From assembly GCA_000708835.1 (NCBI GenBank), contig DF237139.1, forward strand, positions 50,485-114,484: a stretch of 64,000 bases of DNA. The letters are read 5' to 3'. Both the position numbers and the translations under genes were made by a program. The DNA is from Klebsormidium nitens. Its lineage: Eukaryota > Streptophyta > Klebsormidiophyceae > Klebsormidiales > Klebsormidiaceae. The notes beneath the pieces are model-generated. The model was not told the origin of the DNA. It was given only the letters and a program-made list of their open reading frames with translations, and searched no databases. Shown here one piece after another: positions 13,301 through 25,983 of the stretch; within the stretch, counting starts at the first letter, position 1, and each line of letters begins with the position of its first letter.

Positions 13301-13770
13301 AGTTGATTTGTCAGCATTGCACATGGTGGTTCTCAAATAAAAGTGGCTGGTTTCAGCTGCTTTCAATCTGTGCAACTATTTGAACAATGCTATCAACGGT
13401 GATGGTTCAACATGTCAGAGCACGCATGAGGATGGAATGCCCCTTGGAAACATTCGCAGTCTCACCTGTGCGCATCTGGCCCAAGGACAAAGACGAAGCG
13501 CTTTGCCAGCAGGTTCAACCCAAACACATTCCCCAGCTGCTTCCGCGCTTTTAGAAGGAGCTCTTCAGGAGCTTTTTGAAATTCCGCAGGGGGCCCCAAA
13601 AGTGGAAAACCAGTTTTGTACCATTGCAGCGTTCTTATCTCCCCCTTTTCAGCTCTCGAGGAGCGCAAGCTGACAGCAAACAACAACGCAGCCAACAATG
13701 CAAGTAAGCAGCTGCCGAGAAGGGCGGGAGGGAGATTTGGATTTCCTGCAAACCAAGCATTTAGATCCAT
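10325..13770 (-). CDS. Cytochrome P450, CYP51 clan
   Basis: Six exons: 13466-13770, 12768-12932, 12220-12486, 11558-11729, 10989-11210 and 10325-10702, giving 502 aa. All junction phases agree. The intron after 12768 uses a GC donor (AG|GCAAGT). The start ATG at 13770 is followed by an N-terminal membrane anchor (about residues 15-30) and a proline-rich hinge (P-L-L-G-P-P). The I-helix reads F-A-A-H-I-N-T (297-303), E-x-x-R is E367-T-H-R370, the PERF region is F-N-P-H-R-F (415-420), and the heme loop is F-G-S-G-R-H-A-C-Q-G with Cys444. Overall similarity is to the CYP51/CYP7/CYP8 clan. Asn at I-helix position 302 and the A-G-x-L-G-I tail resemble CYP7/8 sterol hydroxylases more than sterol 14-demethylase, which has A-G-x-H-T. 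Probably an ER monooxygenase acting on a sterol-like or lipid substrate; the substrate is not determined. Confidence 0.9.
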
Positions 13771-15406
13771 TTCCAGGAAGGTTGTGTATGCTGCCACTGG
13801 CGCTCAATTGTTAAAGAGTAACAGAGTTTCTATGGGCTGCTACACCATCATAGTACTTTGAAACTAAGTCCACCGGTAAAGTGATTCACGGATGACAGCA
13901 ATATGCAGCAGCACTGCAGCATTTCCAAGAGTCATGCGACTATGCGTGCTAATAATAAATAAACCGTGTCCTCTTTCGGAAAAAAGGATCGAAACCGTCG
14001 AAATTTGGAATCGACGGTCCGAGAAGAAATGTCGTGTGTGCGCTACTGTATTCAATGGGTTTGGTCATAGCGTCCGCCATGGTTCCGGAAACGGTGGCGC
14101 TTTCTAGCTCTCTCCCTCCTTCCTTTCTGGCGACCGATCACTGGAGAGCAAAAACGAGTGGCGTCGCTTGAAAGCCAGAAACGCCATTCACCGCCAATTG
14201 CGGGACCAAAAGTGGTGGGTTAGGTCCTACGGACGCAGAAGTAATAGAACTCGGTATTTAATAATACCGGCCCTCCGGGTATATGTTTGGCACCAGAGAG
14301 ATCCCGCTCAATTTCCGCCAATCCGGTTCCTTCCATACTTTGTCCGTCGCCGGCTTCATCGAACGGAGCGTACGGTCTCGATTTGTCATGACTGATGTCA
14401 GCTTTCGGTATACCGGCCCGGGTAAACGTCGGCTCAGCTTTATCCTACGCGTGTAATCATGTGCGTGACCTCCGAAACAATCAATGAGGCCGGGAAGTTG
14501 CGGGTCGGAACTTGGAAGTTCGAACTTCGGAACCGATCCATGTTAGACCAACCAACAATTAACCCTTGTCTTGAACTTCAAAAAGCAGCCAGGCTTTGAA
14601 CTACAAAGGTCAACGATACCTAACCTTTGAAGTAGGTATTATAACCCGACGTCCCTGACCAGTGACATTGTACCGGTCACAACCATTTTATCAATAATAA
14701 TGAGTTGCGGGCAGACGGTTAAAATTCAAACTCCACCGATCAGAATCGTGCCAACAAGGAAGACAGAAACGGGATTCGTGCGGAGCGACGGCAGAGACAT
14801 TGCTTTGCTTTGTGCAGGTAGTTGGTATGACGTGAAGTCAGGGAACGGCATCAAGCGGTACACAACGGAGCGGTTTTGATGACATAAGGCATGACGTCCT
14901 GGGTCCGAGGTGGGCACGGGAATCGAAACAGCCCAGCAATGCCCAATGAACATTGGCGGAGTGAGTCCGCCAATTGCGCATTGGCATGGTGACGCATCGG
15001 CCGCTCTGCTGGTCCCTGACTCTGAGCGACTCTGAGTGAGCCACTGCTGGCAATGCTTAGAAAGTTCTGCATCATAGATCATGGCTTCTCCTTGCGCGAA
15101 AAGCGTGTGCAGGTTGGGATAGGTAGTCTGGAGCTTTTGTAAAATATGTTTGGCGGTGCCACATAGCCCCTGATCTTAGCAGAGTGACAAAACCGGAGCT
15201 TGTAATAGTAGCGTTACGTGACACTTGCCGCCACTAAGTTAAGAAGGGCATTAAGTTGATTGCGGAGAGTTGTCACTGTTGTCTGTACGTTTTGAAAGGC
15301 AGTCTGGCGGTGTTCAGAACCGTGGAGCTGTCCAGCGCCAATGAAGGATGTAGCTGGTGAACCAGCTGAATCAGGTCCAGGCCTTGAGGCACAAGGTTTC
15401 TAGAAG
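13771..15406. promoter_or_regulatory. Divergent promoter region between P450 and histidine kinase
   Basis: The two genes start head to head across about 1.6 kb, so both promoters and 5' UTRs must lie here. A short perfect hairpin (ACCGTCGA/TCGACGGT, around 13992-14018) and inverted AAGTT/AACTT words near 14505-14540 are visible. A minus-strand open frame at 14726-15082 lacks any recognisable domain. I cannot pick a TATA box with confidence. Confidence 0.45.
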
Positions 15407-18400
15407 ATGGGGAAACCAGCGCAGAATGGTTGGCGGCTCAGCCTCCAGCCTCTCCAGCTATCACCTGGATGCTTACTGTGCCAAGCAATCAAGCAATTCA
15501 AACTCCCGATTGTAGCATGGGCAACCATAGGGTTCATGGCCACCTTTTTCGCCGCTGGGGTCCTCCGTCAGAAGGCCAGCAGCTTGCAGATGGAGTCCTT
15601 TGGTTTGGAGTGCAATCTGCGTGCTCAGGTAAGGAGCGGTGGTAGCTGAGCCAGTGCTTATATACTTACTTGTTATCTCCTGAAGTTAGCTAGCAGAAAT
15701 GAAGAAGTGCAGGACAATGTCAGCAGGAATTGTCCTAAACTTTGGGCTCATGTCTACTGCGGTGTGATCGCTTGACATCCAATACAGCTCCTCTAAAAAG
15801 GGCCAGGTACCTTTCAGTGCCTCAGGGGCCAGAGCTTGGGGAAGAACTTGTTCAGAAAGAAATTGTTGAGGTCATTTGGGCCGTCCAACCATGAGCTGTG
15901 GCTAGGCGGTAGTCGCAATGAGCTAAGCAAATGCAAGCTGTCAAGTCCCTTGTCCATGAACAAAACCAAGGGCGTACACTCTGGTTTGATCACTTTATGT
16001 TGTCCCCAAACCTTAGAGAAACTTGCACCTACTTGCACAGCCAAGTGAATGTGAAACTGATTGCTGGATAGCTCCAAGGGTTCCCACCAACTTCATCGAT
16101 TGGAAGCTTCCCCTGACCTTATTGAGCTGACATGCTCTGGTCAGTTCGGGGATGAAGGGCATAGCAGGCCAAAGCAGGCCAGAGGTACAAAAGGAGAGCG
16201 CAATTGTAAAAATGGATGACCAGTCAAGGTTTTGCAGATTAAGCGCAAAGCAGGCCAAAGCTGGCCAGTGGGACAAAAGAAGAGCGCAATTGTATGGGCA
16301 AAAATAAATGACCAGTCAAGGTTGACGAATTGCTGCATCTGAATCGGTCTGTGGCAGGCAACAAATCCATGGCAAGCTCCTTGCAGAAGCAAGGTGGTCG
16401 CATCCTTGTGGTCAGGATCATGGCTATCCAAAGATGTTACTAAATGAGATGGTAGCAAAAGGGCAAGCTTCGTCCTGAACTGCTGAAGACAAGAGCCTTT
16501 GAAGCCTGAGTTTCTAAAGAGAGCCAGCCATGTCGAGGTCTCTGCTGGTGCTTTTCACAAAGAAGGCCACTGAAAGTGTCCATTTGCTCTTTGAGTGGCA
16601 ATCTCGGGCTACCGTAAGTCTGATTCCTTCTGACATGAAAGAGTGCGCCAGCATGCTGATACTTTCCACCATGTCTCACCACCTTTTCAGTTATGACCGC
16701 TTGAGGCCACTTGAACTCTGAGTGGTGAGTATGCACATGTAACAGGGGTATGGAAACAAGCCAGCTTTTGCCGATAGTGATCTTACCCGCTGATTAATTG
16801 ACATGTTCTCACTGCAGGCTGTGGCAGCTGCCTTTGCGGCAGACCTCCAGGCTTCCCACGCATTGGCCAGGCTAATGAGCGGCATGCCAACAGTCAATGC
16901 CACTATGTTCCAGCTAGTTACAGCCTCGATATACGGAGCCAGTCCGGCGCTCCTTACACTATATTCGACAGTCGTGTTGAAGACAGATCGAAGTAGGATT
17001 GAAACGGAGCTGGGAAGTGGTTTCTGGACTTGGGACACAGCAGGAACTAGACCTGGGGTTATTCCTGTGCCTCAAGAAGAGCAGTATGCTCCTGTTGTTC
17101 TGTACGCAAACGTGCCTGGGACATTCTTTGGCTGGTGAGTACTTGTTCCATCTCATAGTGCAGATAGAGTGGCCACTTTCTACATGATAAGTGGACGAAG
17201 GACTGCCTGATTGCCAGCCTCAGAAGCTCAGGAAGTTCATTGTATCAAGAGGCTTCTGCAAACCAGATCTGGACGTTGCAAGCTGCGGCTTCCACTTAAG
17301 CAACACCACACGTGCTTTGAGTGCCCTGTCAGGAAGCTGATAAAAGTGCAATGAAACGCTAGAGTCAGCCGCCATTGCACTGGCATCGGCTAGAGAGGTC
17401 GATATCACCATATTGACCATTTTCGTGAATCAAAGTTCGTTAAGACATTCAAGGACCTTAGGACACTCAAGGACCTTAGGCTTTCTGCAATGTCTGTTTG
17501 TGGACATCTGAGCTGGGCAGCATACAAACCTTGAGCCCCACTTTGGCATGTCTCTCAACACTTCCGTAAAGTATTCACGTCCACTACCATCGCCAGAACT
17601 TGCCCTGACAGTCCACGAAGTGGAACATAGGATTTAGAATGCCAGAAAAAGAACCGAAGCGATCTAATTCGAATTGACGTCACTGCAGGGATGGCTTTCA
17701 TATATCCAACTGGACGGGCTTCAACATGCCAATGAACAGCGTGAAGAGAGCTTGCGAGAGCACAAACCCTGTTGCAGGACATCCGAGGAAACTCGGAGAC
17801 ACAGTAGTGTTGCCTATCTTTTCGCCGGTGAGGAGGAATCGGACGCCACGAGTCGCTGTGTGCGTTGAAGACACGCCTTACTTCGTGAATTGTCTCCGTC
17901 AAGTTTCCATCTTTCGTATATAGGATTCACTTACGAAAACGTCTGTGGGAGAACAGACAAACGCTGCAGAAAGTTCAGGCACTTTGCAATCGAACTTCTG
18001 CCCGTTCTTGTATCTGCAACTTTCGTGGTTGGCACCGATTCTTCCCACGTCAAGATATCCACGTCATCAAACAGCTGCTGCTTGCGTTGCGGCTCCTGCC
18101 ACGTCGCAAGCCTGCATCCATTTCGATATGATCTTCGAAATTGTTCCTCTTCTGAGTCCTTTCTATGCGACGTTCTAAATGAATTACTCTCTTTTCTTTT
18201 TCCTTCCAGGTCTACCCAAGCTCCAGCTCCGCAGCGTTGCCAGAGTGCGTCGGAGTTGTGGCGACTATCTTGAACCTGACAGCGCTGTTTACAGCGGCTT
18301 TGGAGCCGTACAAAGGGAGCGAAGGGATCGTGGTGTCTGGACAGGACGTTACCTTAGATACTGGCATTCCAGTTGATTCGGCCCCGTTTCTGGTGTGGGG

Positions 18401-21400
18401 AGCTCCTGCGAGTGGGGGCCAGATGTATGCACAGAGCGGTTTTGGGAGCGGTTCCTACTCCAAGGAAGAGGTGAGACATTCTGCCCCTTGGAAAAGTTGT
18501 CGCACCAGAGAAAGCGCTCGACCTTCATCCGAGTCCTGTAATCAAGAACGAAGTAAATAATCCTGGTCCGGATCGATTTGGTGGGGGAGTGCTTTTCTCA
18601 GGGCCTACTTACATGAGGAATACAATCGGAGCGGAGACGTCGTAATGATGAGGCAGGGATCTGTTGTTTCGGGGCACAAGCCAACGGTTTCCTGGTCGGA
18701 GAATTGCTGCCCTCGGGTGCTTGACCTGTGCTTGGCTTGACTGCGGGCATTGCGGAGTATGGAGAAGGGCATCCTGCATCCCAAGGCTTGGGATCGCTTT
18801 GTGGGGGGTTACAAGATCTAGTATCTAAAGTGGCACGATCCATTGGTCAATCCAGTCAGAAGCGAAGACCGGCACAAAGATGCAGCTCTTGTCAGGTTCT
18901 GCATGACATACACAATAGATTCGTACGTGTGTCGGCACACGCCTGCTGAAGCTAGTGTTCTCAGTGGCCACTCAGGGCGCGTTGTGACTGCCAGTACGTG
19001 CTCTCCTCACCCGTAGCAGTGCAATCAAGCCTCCGTAAGTACAGCTTTGAGCTACACTACGAATTTTCCGTCAGCAAAACGTGACATTTTTTGGTTCTGC
19101 GACAGACATAAGCAAGAGCCCGTTTCATATCCTAACTCCTAGCTCCGCGTCGGAAGACCCATGAATTTTCACGATTTTTGACTAATCAATTCGGCAACGT
19201 TCTCAGGTGGTCCCCTTCGATTTGGGCGGTCGTCGTTACGAGGTTCGCTGTCGTGATCGTTCGGCAAGTCTGCTAGCGTACTCGCAAGACGGCGGCTTTG
19301 CCGCGGTGATTGCTGCGGGCGTGTTGCTGACGATGGGGGCTATGGCCATGGGGCTCCGCAGGCTGGAGGCGATGCAGAAGAATGTGGAACAGGTGAGCTT
19401 TCACCTTTGCTCACCCTTTTCGTCTTTCGTTCTCGGTTACTTCCGCTTCGAACTACTGACTCCTGCTTGTATCCTTGTCGCTCTGCAGTCCAAGTATTTC
19501 TTGTCGCTGCGTTTGTCTGGCAATTATTCTACCCGTCCTATTGGTTTTTCCGTCCTTTGTCTCCGCCCTTTTCGCCGTCCATTCCCATGATTTCATCGAA
19601 GACTCAAGCTGAATTTTGACCTGGGCTTCGATTGCTCTTCACCCGCTTGCGGTGAGGAGAGTCTTCCACATAAGCGACCCGAAAAACCAAAGACCGTATG
19701 CCATCCTGGCCACAGGTGAAAGAGCTCAACGAGGAGCTGCGGAATGCCAAAGCGCAGGCGGAGAGCGCGCGTGCGGAGGCGGAAGCTGCCGACATGGCCA
19801 AGTCCAACTTCCTGGCGACCATGTAAGGCTGTGATCTTTCAGTTGGTTTATTGGATGGTGTATATTCAGGGGGTTATTGAACCGCACGTTCTTCAATGCG
19901 TGCTTCGATTAGGGTCTCAAGATTTAAGCTACTTCTCGTTCCATTCTAGCATATTACGACCAATCTGCTAAAAACATTGTGTTACTGTATCAGTCAGAAT
20001 CATATCAGACGCAAACCGTTTCAGACGCAAACCGGTAACGGCACACAAAAGCTCGGACTAAAGTATCGTATAGCTCAGAAGACGCCCGTTGCCCTGGTTT
20101 GGCCGCTGTCTGATTGTTCAAGGAGCCTCTGTTGCCCGTGCTTTGCAGGCCCTCGGCTGCAAATGGCCAAATTATTGCAGTGCCGCACCCTATCGTCCCA
20201 TTCTAACGCACTCGACGTGTTCGTCACTGCAGGAGTCACGAGATTCGGACGCCCCTGAGCGGCGTACTCGGCATGATCGCCTTGCTCAATGAGACACAGC
20301 TGGTGAGTCTTTAACCGATAGAATCGCCTGTGCTTACCTCTTCCGGGAGTTGACTTTGGGCAAAGCTGATCTTGGAATCCACCGTAGCCGGGTCGTTGCA
20401 AGGGCACGCGTCTGTTTCGGGCCAAAACCGCAGAACAGCAGAAGACAGCGGCTCGTCATCGGGCATAACCCTCAGAAGAATGGTCAATGGCCTAGGAGCT
20501 TGCAGCGGTTGTGTATTCTGGTCCCCATCTTGGGTGTCGGTCAGAAAGCCTCTTGTCAGTTGCGGAGAGCCTCTGCCCTGCCTTTCAAGACCAACACTAT
20601 TTCCAAGCCCCCCATGGGTCCTTCATCTATATTGTCTGCTTTTACCCAACCTCGATCCCCTTTGTCTCCGTTTACAGGACCCGGTCCAGCAGGACTATGT
20701 GCAGTCCGCGCAGGCGTCCGGCCAGGGGCTCTCTGGTATCATCAACGACGTCCTTGACTTTTGCAAGGTGAGCGAGCGTCTTACGTCAGCTTATTACGCG
20801 TCGTAAGTGAACTGCTCGGCCTTAGTCGCCAGTCCTAGGACGCTTGAGGGTCGATTGCTCAAGGTTCCAATGGACAGGTCTGTACTCTGGGCACTTCTGT
20901 GCAACGCTTACTTACGGATGCTTCGAATAGATTGTTATTCTGGACTTTTTCATTATAGAAGTAAGCGCAGCTTTGGTGCACGATACAAATCTTAGTGAGC
21001 GCCGAGTCAACGTCACTGTTGGGCACTACAAACTCCGTTTAGCGCCAGGTCTGCACTTCCGATGAATGTCTGATTAGATGAGGGATTCACATCCCAAATC
21101 CTTTTTGTCCGTAGATCGAAGCTGGGCACATGGACATCGAGAACATCCCGTACAACGTCCGAAAGGAGATGGAGGTGGTGGCGGCCCTTTTTGCGGACAA
21201 GGCCCGGCAGAAGCGGCTGGACTTCGTCTTCCTCATCCAGGTTTGTTGTCGTTGTAGTTTGAGGGTCACGCGTGACGGGAAGCGAGGTCCTGTACTGCAG
21301 GCTGAACTTACAAGGACAGTGTCTAGTACCGGTGCTCGATACAGAGCTCTCAATTCAGCTTTAGAACACGCGAGTTGTCCCGGCATTGGCTAGGGTTGTC

Positions 21401-24400
21401 CCAGGCGCTTGCTCGGGCGGCTTGAGCGCACTTTTGGACGCTCCGCGGGCGCTTCCGGACGCCCGAGTGACACTTCGGACGCCCCGTCCCCGCTTAGGAC
21501 GTCCTTATTACCCTTCTGGACGGCCCGAATCCGCTCCCAGACGCGCCAGTCACGCTTCCGGACGGTCACGCTTCCGGACGCCCTCCTTACGTCCGGACGG
21601 CCCTTTTGTTTCAAACGGCTCCGTCGATCTTTTGTTTGCGCCGACGTAAGCAGCCTCTAAAACAGGCTAATCTGACGTAAGAGCCTCGTTATTCGTGCAG
21701 GACGAGGTGCCGGAGATGCTGGTGGGCGATCCAAACCGCGTACGTCAGGCGCTGGTGAACCTTGTCGGGAACGCAATCAAGGTGCGCCGCATTTTTCCGC
21801 TCCCTTGGCCCCGTCTCAGACCTGAATCATCAGCTCGCTGGTCGAGTCGCGTGGATCTAGCCAGATCTAGCGGACGGCCGATTCCTTCCCTCTCGACGGG
21901 CCCGTGACTACCGGATTTGGTAGGGTGAACCAGCCTTTTTGTGTCGGACTTTTTGAGCCTCATTTGGCGCACCCGCCAGCAAAGGTCATCCGACGATCTA
22001 TTGTCTCGTCCAGACACGCAAGGCAGCAAAATTCCTCAGGAGCTTGCAGCCCAAATCTTATGTTTCTGCTCCCCCGATCCGCTTGCATGCAGCTTTTCGT
22101 CCACTTAGTTTCAAGGTCAATATCCTGCTTTCCTCGGTCATCAGATGACGACCCCCTCTTCCTCACCTCCTGTTCTCCTTTACCATTCGCGAGTCTTCGG
22201 TGTCTTGCATCCTTCTCGCTTTCCCTGTTCATGGTACGGCTCACGTCGCTTTCTTCTTTCTCATCTGCTTCTCTCTCTATTTTCAAAACAGAACATTCTA
22301 TAGTCCGACTTCTAAAATTCCAGTAGGCCAAACCCGCAAACCATATTGCTTTCGTGCAGTTTACGGCCAAAGGGAGCATCTTCGTGTGGGTCCGCATCGA
22401 CGAGCCCCCCCCCGCCGCCGCCAAAACCCCCAGCCCCGAAACCCCCGGCTTCGGCGGCCCAACCGACGTGTCTTGGTTCAATCTAGACGCACTCCTAGAA
22501 TCGCACCCGGGAATTCTGAGCTTCGACCCCCGGTTGAATAATAACACGCTGGAGGCGGTCGAGCTAGCCCGGGAAAGGGCCCAGGCGGCCGCGGCCAAGG
22601 TCCGGGAGAGTGGGACGGTGAATCTGGTGTTCACGGTGGAAGACACCGGCATGGGTGAGCGGATAGAGTTATTGGCTGGTCATTGTATTTGAGTGAGGGT
22701 TAGGAGAAATGTGTACGCTTACTTATATTTTTGTCCGGGGCAGATTGAATTGCTCTCAAACAGAGACGAGAAACCACCCTGTTGCCTCTAGTAGGGTCAG
22801 TGTCTGCAGGCAATCTGGACTGCCCCCCTGTGGTTGCTCGTTTCCAGCGTATAGCGATGGACATGCAGCAGTCATTGTACCCTCGCTCTTTTCCCCCCCA
22901 TAATCATGGAAAAGCGAGAGGTAAACGGAAAGGGAAGGAGCCGGACTATACCAGGATTGAAGCTCAGCCTCGTGTAACCTCCGGTTATCAGAGCGTTCAT
23001 ACAAAGTCGTATGATCGGCACTCCATCGCAACCTAAAATGGCAGTCGTTTGCATCAAATGTCGTCACACTAACAAGCCCAAGTTCCAAGATTCAGTAGAG
23101 CAAGTATTTCCTTTGATGCTGCTCCTCATTTTCCCATCTGGTCGACAGCTAAATCTGTTTTCGTAACCCATCTCTGCAGGCATTCCGCGGTCCGTCCAGC
23201 ACCGGTTGTTCCAGCCGTTCGTGCAGGCGGACTCGAGCCACACCCGCAAGTGGGGCGGAAGCGGAATCGGGTTATGCATAACCGCCAAGCTGGTTAAGGC
23301 CATGGGGGGCCTGATGACGGTCGCGAGCGTGGAGGATCGGGGGAGCCGGTTCTCTTTCTCTGTACATAATGAGGTTCACAACAAGGTTGTCCTTGACCCG
23401 CCTCCGTTTGCGCCCGCTGCATTGGGGATTGCGTCGAGGTGAGTGGAAGATGAGGTTTCGACTAGTGGCAATTCGTTTCAATTTTGTGACGTTTGCGGCT
23501 CAAAAGACAGTCTTAGGTGCTGCTATCTGGTGCGGAAAGTCACCGAGTATCCAAATAAATATCGCTTTTATAGCGTGAATCTTGGCAGCGAAACCGACTC
23601 TATCATGGTGGGAGTCTAGGTGGTGCTTGGGTCAGCCAATCGAACCAAGTTCTTAGGCCTTAGGCCTTCCGCCGGAATATTGGACCGGAGGCCGGTCAAA
23701 AGTAGCCGAAGTTGACTCTCACTGTTACGTTTCAGTTTTGACCGTCACCAACGACCCTAAATCAGACAAAATTCCGGAAAAGACCCTTATAGCGACACCC
23801 CGGAACCTCTGTAAACTGTGGCGTGGACACCGATACGTCGCCCAGAAAAGCTGCAACCTGGAAATGGTCGTACAAGCGTTTGGCCAAAGCATTCTGTCCA
23901 CACTCTTCAGTAGCAAGTGCCCTTAGCACTCGTTGTTGCTACACGAGAACAGTCAAGTACTACCCCGACTAAAGGATGCCCGATTGCTGCTGTCTGCAGG
24001 ATACGCGCAGTGATAGTTGACACCAACGGAATCCGTGGCTCGGCAATCGGTTGCATGCTGACTCGTTTGGGAGCAGAGTCCTTTGTAGTCGAAACCGTTT
24101 CCGAGGCTGTCAGCCGCATCCTCCCAAATCCAGGCAAAGAAGCCCCTTCCGGGCTCCGAAACCACGTGTGTCCGTCCTCGCTTTCCCCACGGAACGGCCG
24201 GGAGAAGCGGAACCCGGAACCGGTTGGTGAACGGACGGCACAGGAAACGCTCAGCGGCACGGCGCACAGGTCGCCTTTGGAGATTCCCGGAGCTTTGACT
24301 GAGAGTTCCGGCGATGCGTTCAGGCCGGAGCCTTCTCGTGAGGAAACGACTCCGAATGGAACGGTCAGAGAGGCGCGTGCCAAAACGCCTCGCACTTCGA

Positions 24401-25983
24401 CTTCGAAACCTTTCGTCGAGCCCCGGTCAAAACAGTCGACCGCGAATCCGCCGACGCTCTCGACAGAGGGCCAACCGGGCTTGAGCCCAGTCCTCTCTCC
24501 AAGATTGCAAAACGAAGCTAACGGATTCTCACCGGAACCCCACCGGAACCTCAACGGAACTCCGGTCGAAGCACCGCCAGTCCTGTCGCCCCGGAGGTTA
24601 CAAGTCGAAGCCAACGGAATCCCAGCGGAACCCCACCGGAACCAGAACGGAAATCCAGCCGACGCACCGCCCGTCCTTTCGCCCCGGGGCGTCACCAGCC
24701 CGCGTCGGAAATCCGTCTCAAGAAATAAAACTCCAGGGGAATTAGTCGTGGTGAACTGGGACGCCATCGGAAAAGAGGGAACCGTTCATCTGATCCGCGC
24801 TATGCAATCGACGGCTCCCGTGCTCGCAGTAACGGCCCATCTAAAAGACGGTGCGCGGGAAGCCGCCCTCCAAGCCGGGTGCGTGGAAGTTCTAGGGTGG
24901 CCGTTGCGCGAGCTCCCGGTGGTAACGGCCGTCCAGAAAGCGCTCGGCATGGAAGTGGTCGGGAAACGGCGGCAATCGGTGGCGGCGAAGTATTTGGAAG
25001 GGAGGAAAGCGCTGGTTGTGGACGATAACCAGATCAACAGAAAGCTGGCGGGGCGGATCTTGGAAGGGCAGGGGTGCAAAGTGGTGTTTGCGGCGAGCGG
25101 CGCGGAGGCGCTGGAGCGAGTGCGGGAGGCGCACGTTGCGGGCGAGGGGTTCGACATTGTGCTGATGGATTTGCAGGTGGGAGTCATACTTGCTGTCTTC
25201 TGCTTGTCTTCGTATCTCCAAGGTTGGACTTCTTTCCATCAGGGCATTGTTTATGGGTGGAATTCCTCCTGGGAAAATCTGGTGAGGTATCTTTAGGGGC
25301 GTGCTTAGGACGTCAACACGGCTCGGACAACTGTTGCAAGTCGCAGACGTCCGCATCAATTGCTCGGTAGCAGTCCGACGTTGTAGTCCAATGACATCGT
25401 CGAGACGTCATCCTCTGCTATCGACCATCTTTTACGCAGCAGGTTCCCAGCCGGCGCGGCAGTGCAGCTTCCTAATGCCCGGAAGGGCTCGCTCCCGCAA
25501 GTCATCGTTGCTTGACAGTGCTGACGACGGGAGGCGCAATCGTGACGTCAGACGTTCCTCGTGCAGATGCCGGAAATGGACGGCTACGAAGCGGTGCAGA
25601 AGATACGAGCCATGGAGGCCGCCTGGCTCGAGGGAACGCCCGCCGAGAGCCCCGACTCCGACAAAGAGAACAGTATCGCAGATAACGAACAAGTAGCCGA
25701 CGGTCCACAAAAAGCGTCGTCCCCTGGTGACAGATCACTGCAAATTGTTAAAAGGTCCAGTTCGCTGACGTCACCACAGGCTGATGTCGCTCAGTCGGGC
25801 GTTGTACAGAGATCAAAGTCGTTGGACTCGAGAAGGCATAGGAGGATGAGCATTGTTGCGGTCAGCGCGGATGTAAAGAAGGGGGTGAAAGAGCGGTGCC
25901 TTGAGGTGGGTATGACGGCGTATATGTCGAAACCATTCTCGCAGGTTCGGTTGCGAGAAGTTCTCCTCTCTGTGTTGGAGTAG
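15407..25983 (+). CDS. CHASE-domain hybrid histidine kinase (cytokinin-receptor type)
   Basis: Fourteen exons: 15407-15628, 16818-17134, 17689-17827, 18210-18470, 19207-19392, 19716-19822, 20233-20302, 20678-20767, 21115-21240, 21701-21781, 22360-22654, 23180-23438, 24000-25176 and 25567-25983; 1248 aa, all phases consistent. An in-frame TAG six bases upstream supports the start. TM1 spans about 33-53, an extracytosolic CHASE-type sensor about 75-340 (note Q-Y-A-P-V-V and P-I-F-S-P-V-Y), and TM2 about 344-363. The H box S-H-E-I-R-T-P-L carries phospho-His413. N box N-L-V-G-N-A-I-K, G1 D-T-G-M-G (628-632) and F/G2 boxes (642-663) complete an apparently active ATPase domain. From 718 there is a degenerate receiver interrupted by a long Pro/Glu-rich insert, then a canonical receiver (D1059-D1060, phospho-acceptor D1108, K1232) with its own ~65-aa insert. 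Family role: senses a ligand and relays phosphate through HPt proteins to response regulators. Cytokinin binding is not demonstrated by sequence alone. Confidence 0.95.
16158..16325. repeat. Two-copy ~85-bp tandem repeat in kinase intron 1
   Basis: Two adjacent units share GGCCAAAGC.GGCCAG, GAGAGCGCAATTGTA and ATGACCAGTCAAGG in the same order. They lie wholly inside the intron between exons 1 and 2 of the histidine kinase gene and have no coding role that I can see. Confidence 0.6.
17446..17481. repeat. 18-bp tandem repeat, two copies
   Basis: The unit ACATTCAAGGACCTTAGG is repeated once with a single change (ACACTC...). It lies in the second intron of the histidine kinase gene. Confidence 0.7.
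21400..21610. repeat. Degenerate GGACG-rich tandem repeats in kinase intron 9
   Basis: About nine irregularly spaced copies of a C/T-rich word ending in GGACGCC or GGACGGC (for example CTTCCGGACG) fill this GC-rich part of the intron between exons 9 and 10. Similar words recur in a GluRS intron near 42310-42720. No coding role is evident. Confidence 0.5.
24502..24687 (+). repeat. Two 31-codon tandem repeats in the kinase pseudo-receiver insert
   Basis: Two in-frame 93-bp units (24502-24594 and 24595-24687) encode near-identical Pro/Asn-rich peptides, each beginning R-L-Q-x-E-A-N-G and ending A-P-P-V-L-S-P-R. They sit inside the long disordered insert that splits the degenerate receiver domain. 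The unit is an exact multiple of three, so copy number could vary without breaking the frame. Confidence 0.8.

Noticed and set aside
14726-15082. 118-aa minus-strand open frame in the P450/kinase promoter region
   Set aside because: No domain, no supporting splice signals, composition not protein-like; lies where both promoters must be.
23907-24767. 286-aa minus-strand open frame
   Set aside because: Antisense shadow of kinase exon 13; the plus strand carries the in-frame receiver sequence with matching splice sites.
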